DNA of 11,338 bases from an uncultured Oscillospiraceae bacterium. Lineage in GTDB: Bacteria; Bacillota; Clostridia; Oscillospirales; Acutalibacteraceae. Below are positions 6,564 to 11,338 of this stretch, in pieces; the stretch's first letter is position 1; each line of letters begins with the position of its first letter. Both the position numbers and the translations under genes were made by a program. Where the stretch lies: positions 1-11,338 of the forward strand of contig URGA01000066.1 of NCBI GenBank assembly GCA_900547275.1. Direction: 5' to 3'. The notes below the pieces were generated by a model. That model did no database searches. It was given only the letters and a program-made list of their open reading frames with translations, and was not told the DNA's origin.

Positions 6564-7658
6564 ATGAAATTAGGAATAGTAGGACTGCCAAACGTTGGCA
6601 AGAGCACTCTTTTTAACGCAATCACAAACGCAGGCGCCCAGAGCGCCAACTACCCTTTCTGTACCATTGAGCCAAATATAGGAATGGTAAGCGTTCCCGA
6701 CGAGAGACTGGACAAGTTGGCAGAAATGTATCAGCCGGATAAATTCACTCCCGCAACCATTGAATTTGTGGACATTGCAGGCCTTGTTAAGGGCGCGTCA
6801 AAGGGCGAAGGACTGGGAAACAAATTTCTCAGCCACATAAGAGAAGTAGACGCGATAATTCACGTTGTCCGCTGTTTTGAAAACGACGACATTACGCACG
6901 TTGACGGCTCGGTTGACCCCGCAAGAGACATTGAAACGATAAATCTTGAGCTGGTTTTGTCCGACCTTGAAATTCTCTCACGCCGCATCGACTCACGCAA
7001 GAAAGCAATGAAGGGCGACAAAACCCTTGCAGACGAAGTTGAATTTCTTGAACGCCTTGCCGGTGAAATGGAAAACGGAAAAACGGCAAGAAGCGTTGAC
7101 ATTTCAGAAGATGAAAAAGCGTTTCTCAAGGACGTTTCTCTTCTTACAATAAAGCCTGTAATTTATGCCTGCAACATGGGCGAGGACGACTTTACCAACG
7201 GAATAGAGAGCAATAAATATTACAAATCCGTCTGCGAAATTGCCGCCGAAGAAGGCGCTGAAACGCTCCCAATATGCGCAGAAATGGAAGCTGAGATAGC
7301 ACAGCTTGACGAGGAAGAAAAAGCAATGTTCCTTGCAGACATGGGGCTTGAAAAAAGCGGACTTGACCGCCTTATCAAAAAGAGCTACGCTTTGCTCGGA
7401 CTTATATCTTATCTCACCGCAGGAAAGCCGGAAGTAAGAGCCTGGACAATCAAAAAAGGAACAAAAGCTCCCCAGGCGGCAGGCAAAATTCACACTGACT
7501 TTGAGAGAGGATTTATCCGCGCCGAAGTCGTTTCTTTCGACGATCTGATGGCCTGCGGAAGCATGACAGCCGCAAAAGAAAAAGGACTTGTCCGCAGTGA
7601 AGGTAAAGATTACGTAATGCAGGACGGAGATATTGTTTTATTCAGATTTAATGTATAA
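6564..7658 (+). CDS. ychF: Ribosome-binding ATPase YchF (Obg family)
   Basis: A 364-residue universal P-loop protein of the TRAFAC/Obg group. It hydrolyses ATP in preference to GTP, binds ribosomes and is linked to translation quality and stress responses. The P-loop GLPNVGKS is at 7-14 and the switch II motif DIAGLVKGASKGEGLGNKF at 70-88. The G4 position reads NMGE (204-207) instead of the NKxD of GTPases, which explains the family's relaxed nucleotide choice. The residue after DxxG is leucine rather than glutamine, as in HAS-type NTPases. A coiled-coil arm spans about 125-190. The C-terminal TGS domain runs from about 278 to 362 (AWTIKKGTKAPQAAGKIHTD, then the DIVLFRFNV end). Full length, own promoter, own terminator. 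It is monocistronic, and its position beside ilvB need not be functional. Confidence 0.97.
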   Translation: MKLGIVGLPNVGKSTLFNAITNAGAQSANYPFCTIEPNIGMVSVPDERLDKLAEMYQPDKFTPATIEFVDIAGLVKGASKGEGLGNKFLSHIREVDAIIHVVRCFENDDITHVDGSVDPARDIETINLELVLSDLEILSRRIDSRKKAMKGDKTLADEVEFLERLAGEMENGKTARSVDISEDEKAFLKDVSLLTIKPVIYACNMGEDDFTNGIESNKYYKSVCEIAAEEGAETLPICAEMEAEIAQLDEEEKAMFLADMGLEKSGLDRLIKKSYALLGLISYLTAGKPEVRAWTIKKGTKAPQAAGKIHTDFERGFIRAEVVSFDDLMACGSMTAAKEKGLVRSEGKDYVMQDGDIVLFRFNV

Positions 7659-7674
7659 ATGTGCATAATAATAC

Positions 7675-7710
7675 ATAAATCACGGGAATAAACACCCGTG
7701 ATTTATTTTT
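7675..7710 (+). terminator. ychF terminator
   Basis: A 12-bp perfect stem (ATAAATCACGGG at 7675-7686, CCCGTGATTTAT at 7695-7706, 8-base loop) followed by a T run to 7710, starting 17 bases after the ychF stop. Confidence 0.88.
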
Positions 7711-7737
7711 ATGAACACATTGTCATTGCGTGTTCAT
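7711..7737. repeat. Inverted repeat upstream of the sigma factor gene
   Basis: ATGAACAC (7711-7718) and GTGTTCAT (7730-7737) form a perfect 8-bp inverted repeat with an 11-base centre. It directly follows the ychF terminator and ends about 47 bases before the -35 of the next promoter. The roughly 19-base centre-to-centre spacing would put both arms on one face of the helix, as in a dimeric regulator site. It lacks a U tail, so it is not a typical terminator. Confidence 0.5.
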
Positions 7738-7784
7738 TACTGTTTAGTTTGAATAATATAATTCTGTTATTCTTGCAAAAATTG

Positions 7785-7813
7785 TTGACTATAACCAAAA
7801 AATAATGTATTAT
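7785..7813 (+). promoter_or_regulatory. Promoter of the sigma factor/zinc-ribbon unit
   Basis: TTGACT (7785-7790), a 17-base spacer and TATTAT (7808-7813). It looks like a normal housekeeping sigma promoter, so the sigma gene does not appear to depend only on itself. Predicted start is near 7820 with a very short leader. AGGTAGGA (7822-7829) is the ribosome site. Confidence 0.7.
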
Positions 7814-7837
7814 GATTGATAAGGTAGGATACATAAT

Positions 7838-8407
7838 ATGACGGCATCATCTGACTTTAATTTTGAAAACGCAGTTGCCTCGGCCCAGAGCGGCTCCTCG
7901 TCAACTGTGAATAAAATTATTCAGAATATGCGCCCGACCGTTGAGATGATAGCAATGAAATACATCTCCTCTCAGCTGGAAAAGGACGACCTTGTCCAGG
8001 AGGGCATGATAGGACTTCTAGCCGCCATACGCTCCTACAGAACAGGCAAAGGCGCTTCATTTAAAACCTTCGCCTGCATTTGCATTGAAAACTCCATTCA
8101 GACCGCTTTAAGAAAATTCAACAGGATTAAAGACGTTCCTCAGGACAGCATGGTCTCCTACGAGGATTATCTTAAGACCCTAGGCAGCGCAGACAGCGCA
8201 GAAGACGATTTTCTTGCTTCAGAAAGTGTCAGACTTTTGACCGAAGAGCTTGAGCGAGTTCTCTCAGGCTTTGAGTACGAAGTGCTTCGTTTGCATATTG
8301 TGGGCTGCAGTTACAGCGAAATTGCAAAACGGCTGGGCAAAACATCAAAGGCAGTTGATAATGCACTGCAACGTATTCGCAAGAAGCTGTTGCTTCTTTT
8401 TGAATAA
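7838..8407 (+). CDS. RNA polymerase sigma-70 family factor, SigH-like
   Basis: A 189-residue alternative sigma factor with only regions 2 and 4. Region 2 (about 24-95) contains the core-binding helix LEKDDLVQEGMIGLLAAIRSY (47-67). Then come GKGASFKTFACICIENSIQTALR (70-92), the -10 recognition helix, and a short linker. Region 4 (about 134-187) has LSGFEYEVLRLHIVGCSYSE followed by the helix-turn-helix IAKRLGKTSKAVDNALQRIRKKL (162-184). The DLVQEGMIGL, FKTFA and KAVDNALQRIRKKL blocks closely follow Bacillus SigH (Spo0H), though the protein is about 30 residues shorter. SigH drives early sporulation and competence in Bacillus; the regulon here is unknown and another SigH-type paralogue may exist elsewhere. 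Followed after 39 bases by a zinc-ribbon gene, likely co-transcribed. The housekeeping-type promoter suggests control by RpoD-type polymerase. Confidence 0.9.
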   Translation: MTASSDFNFENAVASAQSGSSSTVNKIIQNMRPTVEMIAMKYISSQLEKDDLVQEGMIGLLAAIRSYRTGKGASFKTFACICIENSIQTALRKFNRIKDVPQDSMVSYEDYLKTLGSADSAEDDFLASESVRLLTEELERVLSGFEYEVLRLHIVGCSYSEIAKRLGKTSKAVDNALQRIRKKLLLLFE

Positions 8408-8446
8408 TTTCCCCAGGCAAAATATTATGAGAGGTAGTAAAATCCA

Positions 8447-8722
8447 ATGTACGAAGACAAGACATTAGTCTGCAAAGAATGCGGCAACGAGTTCGTTTTC
8501 ACTGCGGGAGAACAGGAGTTCTACGCTGAAAAAGGATTCGTTAAGGAGCCACAGCGCTGCAAAGCTTGCCGTGACGCAAGAAAAGCGGCTGCCCGTGCTC
8601 CTCGTGAAATGCATGACGCTGTATGTGCCAACTGCGGTGCGGCTTGCAAGGTTCCCTTTGAACCTCGCGAAGAACGCCCTGTTTACTGCAGTGAGTGTTT
8701 CGCGAACTTAAAAGCAGAGTAA
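8447..8722 (+). CDS. Double zinc-ribbon protein (CxxC-x17-CxxC type)
   Basis: A 91-residue soluble protein made almost wholly of two treble-cysteine modules. The first pairs C9xxC12 with C38xxC41, around the aromatic stretch EFYAEKGF typical of the 'probable zinc-ribbon' family (zf-trcl). The second is C60xxC63, exactly 17 residues, then C81xxC84, with VPFEPREERPVYC between. This matches the CxxC-x17-CxxC domain family as I remember it. The basic linker (RDARKAAARAPR, 42-53) could contact nucleic acid. Two Zn2+ ions are expected. GAGAGGTAG (8429-8437) is the ribosome site. It lies 39 bases after the sigma gene with no terminator or clear promoter between, and ends at its own terminator. The family is widespread in Clostridia without known function. 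A role in modulating transcription alongside the sigma factor is only a guess from position. Confidence 0.9.
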   Translation: MYEDKTLVCKECGNEFVFTAGEQEFYAEKGFVKEPQRCKACRDARKAAARAPREMHDAVCANCGAACKVPFEPREERPVYCSECFANLKAE

Positions 8723-8773
8723 TCATGTTATTGATATAATATTGTAACCACAGCATTACTTTCAATAGCAGAC

Positions 8774-8808
8774 AAAGCCATCCTGATAAGGATGGCTTTT
8801 GTTCTTTT
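8774..8808 (+). terminator. Terminator of the sigma factor/zinc-ribbon unit
   Basis: A 10-bp perfect stem (AAAGCCATCC at 8774-8783, GGATGGCTTT at 8790-8799, loop TGATAA) followed by TGTTCTTTT. The U-rich tail is only on the plus strand. Confidence 0.85.
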
Positions 8809-8853
8809 ATCTTGAATTTTCTATTTGTTAAAACAGAATTGGAATATAAACAG

Positions 8854-9327
8854 TTATTTTCGCTGTTTTCCTGTAAAATCTGATGAGACAAGCCGCCAAA
8901 CAGCCACACCGTTTGCGGCTTTATTTTCAATAGTCCAACTTCTTTCAGTCTGATTTTCCATAATCTTTTCTAGTGCATGAACTTTTTCCTCAACAGTTGA
9001 AACCTGCTCAACTGTCCCGCTGCCGATAACACTGGCATAACGGCAGCTGTAATCACAGGCCCTCTCCCCTTCTATCAGACCATCCATTGACGCAATAGAA
9101 AAGGATGCTTTGCCGCTTTTTGACCAAAGATCAGACTTCTTTCCTTTTTGTGCACAATGAAAATAGAGAGTGAGAACACAGCCGTCATCGCTGAGTTCGT
9201 ATCCATATGAAATCGGCAAAACATACGGCACGTCTCCGTCATTTACGCCCAGCGTGCAAAACTTCACACGCTCCAGCACACTCTTTATATCCTTAATATC
9301 AGTAATTTCTCTATCTCTTCTGTTCAT
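8854..9327 (-). CDS. PPOX-fold flavin-nucleotide-binding protein (NimA-like family)
   Basis: A 157-residue protein of the pyridoxamine 5'-phosphate oxidase-like split-barrel family. The N-terminus MNRRDREITD and the helix to about 20 are the usual family opening. TLGVNDGDVPYVLPISYGYE (25-44) forms the first strands. LYFHCAQKGKKSDLW (54-68) is the FMN-phosphate-binding segment. VIGSGTVEQVSTVEEKVHALEKIM (100-123) is the central strand with the long helix. Members bind FMN or F420 and include 5-nitroimidazole reductases (Nim) and many uncharacterised flavoproteins, so the name NimA would be overreach. GGTGAG precedes the ATG. The gene lies 68 bases downstream of the PurF-like gene, with a terminator between and no clear promoter of its own. 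It may be expressed by read-through or from a weak promoter I cannot recognise. Confidence 0.88.
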   Translation of the reverse strand: MNRRDREITDIKDIKSVLERVKFCTLGVNDGDVPYVLPISYGYELSDDGCVLTLYFHCAQKGKKSDLWSKSGKASFSIASMDGLIEGERACDYSCRYASVIGSGTVEQVSTVEEKVHALEKIMENQTERSWTIENKAANGVAVWRLVSSDFTGKQRK

Positions 9328-9348
9328 AATCTCACCAATTTATCAACT

Positions 9349-9391
9349 AAAAAAAGGCGCGCTTCGCATTTCTGCGTAAAACGCGCCGTTT
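9349..9391 (-). terminator. Terminator of the PurF-like gene
   Basis: On the minus strand a GC stem (GGCGCG at 9356-9361, CGCGCC at 9382-9387) encloses a second small stem (CGCA 9365-9368, TGCG 9373-9376). It is followed by seven U residues (A run 9349-9355). It starts just after the stop codon at 9396, and the outer loop may let some transcripts continue into the PPOX gene. Confidence 0.78.
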
Positions 9392-9395
9392 AATA

Positions 9396-10802
9396 TTACT
9401 CTTTACCGTTCCAGCAGTAAGTACAAAGTTTAGACGGGTCGATACCGACGGATTCTATCATATCATCAAGACGGTGATAACGAAGAGATGTGAAATGAAG
9501 TTTTTCACAAATTGTATCTACCATCTTCTGGTACTTTTCGCTGTCGGGATCAGAATATTCCTCAAGCATCTTTTCGTCTGGATCACAGCCCTCAAGTTCT
9601 TTAATAACTCTCCTGGTGATCAGCTCCATTTCTGAAGTTGAACGAGAGAAGTTAAGATACTTACAGCCGTAAAGCAGAGGCGGACATGCGGGTCTGATAT
9701 GCACCTCTTTTGCTCCGCTCTCATAAAGAAATTCCGTAGTTTCACGAAGCTGAGTACCTCTTACGATAGAGTCATCAATAAGAAGAAGGCTCTTTCCTTC
9801 AATCAGATCGTGAACAGGAATAAGTTTCATTTTTGCAATCAGATTACGCTTGCTCTGGTGAGTAGGCATAAAAGAACGGGGCCAAGTCGGCGTATATTTT
9901 ACAAAAGGTCTTGAAAACGGAACGCCGGATTCATTTGCGTAACCGATAGCATGGGCGATACCTGAATCCGGAACGCCGGCAACGATGTCGGGTTTTACGG
10001 AGTCACGGCGAGCAAGCAGTTTTCCGCAGTTATAGCGCATCTTTTCAACGCTAATACCTTCATATGAAGATGACGGATAGCCGTAATAAATCCAGAGGAA
10101 AGTACATATCTTCATATCTTTGCCGGGATTTACAAGAGTTTTTACACCATCATTATTCATTACAACAATTTCACCCGGTCCCAGCGCTTTATAATCCTTA
10201 TAACCCAGATTTAGATAAGCAAAACTCTCAAAACTTGCGCAGTAACCGTCGCTCTTCTTGCCGATTACAATGGGGGTCCTGCCCATTTTGTCGCGGGCAC
10301 AGTAAATTCCCTTTGGAGTAAGAATGAGCATGCTCATTGAGCCGTCGATAATCTCCTGGGCGTAGCGTATACCGTCAATAAGATTGTCCTTCTGGTTAAT
10401 AATTGAAGCGACAAGTTCGGTTGGGTTTATATCACCGTTTTGCATCTCAAAGAAATGAGTGTTTGTGCTGATAATCTTTTCGGCGATCTCATCAGCATTA
10501 TTAATTCTGCCGACAGTAGTTATAGCAAACGTGCCGTGATGGGAGCGCACCAAAATCGGCTGAGCTTCAAAATCAGAGATACATCCGATGCCCATAGTAC
10601 CGTGCATTGTGTTTGACTCTTTGGTAAACTTAGTTCTGAAAGGAGCATTTTCAATATTATGAATTGCCTTGTCAAATCCGTCTTCGGGGCTGTAAACCGC
10701 CATTCCTGCACGTCTTGTGCCGAGATGGGAATGATAGTCAACGCCGAAAAACAAATCGAAAACGCAATCATCCTGAGAAACTGCACCGAAAAAACCGCCC
10801 AT
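9396..10802 (-). CDS. Amidophosphoribosyltransferase paralogue with degenerate glutaminase site
   Basis: A 468-residue PurF homologue. The PRTase half looks intact: PRPP loop LLLIDDSIVRGTQLRE (339-354), GVPDSG (276-281) and KYTPTWPRSF (302-311). All four cysteines matching the Bacillus-type [4Fe-4S] ligands are kept: C233 (KICTFLW), C380 (LLYGCKYL), C460 and C463 (LCTYC). The glutaminase half is not. The start is MGGFFGAVS where active PurF has (M)CGIxGI, so the nucleophilic Cys is Gly. The GHTRYxTxG block reads TMGIGCIS (69-76), the HNGN oxyanion motif reads TVGRIN (96-101), and SDTE reads NPTE (126-129). A TAA two codons upstream excludes a longer form, and C13 does not align with the nucleophile. 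Similar MGGFFG-type proteins occur in Bacteroidetes and Clostridia as I recall, usually just labelled PurF. It may use ammonia, depend on a partner, or do something else. I give no purF symbol for this reason. Confidence 0.88.
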   Translation of the reverse strand: MGGFFGAVSQDDCVFDLFFGVDYHSHLGTRRAGMAVYSPEDGFDKAIHNIENAPFRTKFTKESNTMHGTMGIGCISDFEAQPILVRSHHGTFAITTVGRINNADEIAEKIISTNTHFFEMQNGDINPTELVASIINQKDNLIDGIRYAQEIIDGSMSMLILTPKGIYCARDKMGRTPIVIGKKSDGYCASFESFAYLNLGYKDYKALGPGEIVVMNNDGVKTLVNPGKDMKICTFLWIYYGYPSSSYEGISVEKMRYNCGKLLARRDSVKPDIVAGVPDSGIAHAIGYANESGVPFSRPFVKYTPTWPRSFMPTHQSKRNLIAKMKLIPVHDLIEGKSLLLIDDSIVRGTQLRETTEFLYESGAKEVHIRPACPPLLYGCKYLNFSRSTSEMELITRRVIKELEGCDPDEKMLEEYSDPDSEKYQKMVDTICEKLHFTSLRYHRLDDMIESVGIDPSKLCTYCWNGKE

Positions 10803-10837
10803 ACATTACACCTCTTAATTAAAATTCCAATAGGGAT

Positions 10838-10846
10838 ATTATATCA
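10838..10846 (-). promoter_or_regulatory. Promoter -10 of the PurF-like gene
   Basis: On the minus strand an extended -10, TGaTATAAT (plus 10838-10846), lies about 35 bases before the start codon. There is no good -35 at 17 bases (TTTTCG), but upstream A/T tracts at 10864-10905 could aid polymerase. I see no PurR-type box or purine riboswitch in this region. AGAGGTG is the ribosome site. Confidence 0.6.
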
Positions 10847-10968
10847 AAAACAGACGCATACGAAAAGAGAAAATCAAAAAAAATCGAAAGATTTTTAATT
10901 TTTACATATCTTGCGCAAATTATAAGTGAAATGGCGGAAAAAATTTAACAAATTTGCAACGCATATGA

Positions 10969-11001
10969 TTATCCCCCGGCTCATAGCAAGCCGAGGGATA
11001 A
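10969..11001 (-). terminator. Hairpin after the collagen-like gene, probable terminator
   Basis: TTATCCC (10969-10975) with GGGATAA (10995-11001), and CGGCT (10977-10981) with AGCCG (10989-10993), form a 12-bp stem with one mismatch and a 7-base loop. It lies 2 bases past the stop codon of the minus-strand gene. The sequence after it has no strong U run, so termination may be weak or the hairpin may protect the 3' end of the mRNA. Confidence 0.55.
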
Positions 11002-11003
11002 AA

Positions 11004-11338
11004 TTATGATTGAAGAAATCCTGCTTTTCTAAGCGAGCCTATCAGATCGTTGACAGTTGTAATTACTTGAGAAAGATTAGCTGAAGTTGACAAAAGGTCA
11101 ACCTCCTGACCGGGGGTAATTGTAGCAGTGGGTCCTGTCGCTCCTCTGGGGCCAGTAGGTCCTGTTGGGCCTGTCGCACCGCTTGGTCCTGTGGCTCCTG
11201 TTGGACCAGTTGCTCCGCTGGGACCTGTGGGGCCTGTAGGTCCAGTTGCTCCGCTGGGACCAGTGGGTCCTGTTGGACCAGTTGCACCGCTGGGGCCCGT
11301 GGATCCTGTTGGGCCTGTTGCACCACTGGGTCCCGTGG
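11004..11338 (-). CDS. Collagen-like protein, C-terminal part (N-terminus outside window)
   Basis: Reading on the minus strand with the first whole codon at 11336, 110 residues end at TAA (11004-11006). Residues 1-70 are unbroken Gly-X-Y triplets (Gly-Pro-Thr, Gly-Pro-Ser, Gly-Ala-Thr), the bacterial triple-helix pattern. One arginine triplet, GPR, stands near the end. The last 40 residues (ATITPGQEVDLLSTSANLSQ, then a helix VITTVNDLIGSLRKAGFLQS) are non-collagenous. They resemble the short C-terminal segments with a ...xLIxxLRxAG... helix seen after collagen repeats or in phage fibre proteins. A trimerising or anchoring role is inferred. Threonine in the Y position is a common site of O-glycosylation in spore-surface collagens such as BclA. 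No start, signal peptide or ribosome site is visible because the gene runs off the window. The cell location is therefore unknown; exosporium, cell surface and phage tail or head fibre are all possible. Confidence 0.88.
   Translation of the reverse strand, partial: TGPSGATGPTGSTGPSGATGPTGPTGPSGATGPTGPTGPSGATGPTGATGPSGATGPTGPTGPRGATGPTATITPGQEVDLLSTSANLSQVITTVNDLIGSLRKAGFLQS
11127..11338 (-). repeat. 36-bp tandem repeat coding 12-residue collagen units
   Basis: Five full units encode GATGPT-G(P/S/A)T-GP(S/R), at 11145-11180, 11181-11216, 11217-11252, 11253-11288 and 11289-11324. A half unit lies at 11127-11144 and a part copy at 11325-11338. The DNA copies differ mainly at third codon positions. 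The array continues beyond the window edge, so copy number is unknown. Confidence 0.9.

Noticed and set aside
8732..8808. Possible small RNA: extended -10-like TGaTATAAT at 8732-8740 followed by a terminator at 8774-8808
   Set aside because: There is no -35 match at the proper spacing, the transcript would be only about 60 bases, and the terminator is fully explained by the upstream zinc-ribbon gene.
10764..10766. C13 of the PurF-like protein as an alternative nucleophile after propeptide cleavage
   Set aside because: The GFFGAVS segment aligns with GVFGIWG of active PurF directly after the nucleophile, which places Gly2 at the catalytic position; the other glutaminase motifs are lost too.
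10879..10896. AAAAATC-GAAA-GATTTTT hairpin upstream of the PurF-like gene
   Set aside because: The 7-bp stem has a single G-C pair and lies in an A/T tract; it is more likely to be promoter-upstream A/T sequence than a terminator or riboswitch.
10915..10957. GCAAATT ... AATTTGC inverted repeat and the TTGCGCAA palindrome at 10911-10918
   Set aside because: The arms are short, AT-rich and 29 bases apart in a region where such matches are expected by chance.
11063..11326. An 87-codon open frame rich in Gln, Val and Pro on the minus strand
   Set aside because: It is an out-of-phase reading of the 36-bp repeat. The frame ending at 11004 gives uninterrupted Gly-X-Y triplets and a sensible tail, so that one is the real gene.

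Overview
The window looks like a chromosomal segment from a low-to-moderate-GC, Gram-positive anaerobe of the class Clostridia, perhaps the Ruminococcaceae/Oscillospiraceae. The evidence is strong Shine-Dalgarno sites, many U-tailed intrinsic terminators, an iron-sulfur flavoprotein-type reductase, archaeal-type LeuC/LeuD, a SigH-like sigma factor and a Gly-Pro-Thr collagen-like protein. The family-level placement is inference from gene types. I see no rRNA, tRNA, CRISPR array, insertion sequence or phage module, and no stretch over 300 bases lacks a gene.

Left part (1-2400). A flavodoxin-fold reductase with a four-cysteine Fe-S motif (minus) diverges from an MntE-like cation diffusion facilitator (plus). 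The transporter has an N-D-D-D metal site and a C-terminal domain that appears duplicated. A perfect 15-bp hairpin separates it from the end of a converging minus-strand operon.

Central operon (6476 down to 1958, minus). The order is ilvB, ilvN, leuC, leuD and a small UPF0158-like gene, with gaps of about 15-54 bases. It starts from a near-consensus promoter with a leader of about 29 bases, so there is no room for a T-box or leader-peptide attenuator. The enzymes cover the first common step of branched-chain amino acid synthesis and the isopropylmalate isomerase step; leuA, leuB, ilvC and ilvD are not in the window.

Right-centre (6490-8808, plus). ychF (universal Obg-family ATPase) has its own promoter and terminator. 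It is followed by an inverted repeat, then a two-gene unit: a SigH-like sigma factor and a double zinc-ribbon protein (eight cysteines in four CxxC pairs), closed by a terminator.

Right part (8854-11338, minus). A PPOX-fold flavin-binding protein lies downstream of a PurF-like protein. The PurF-like protein keeps the PRPP loop and all four Fe-S cysteines, but has Gly in place of the N-terminal catalytic Cys and has lost the other glutaminase motifs. This is the most interesting observation in the window. The far end holds the C-terminal part of a collagen-like protein built from a 12-residue (36-bp) repeat with a short non-collagenous tail.

Apart from these points the window is mostly ordinary core metabolism. 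I do not see a multi-gene novel defence or mobile system. The candidates for undescribed biology are the degenerate-glutaminase PurF paralogue, the sigma/zinc-ribbon pair and the collagen-like protein.
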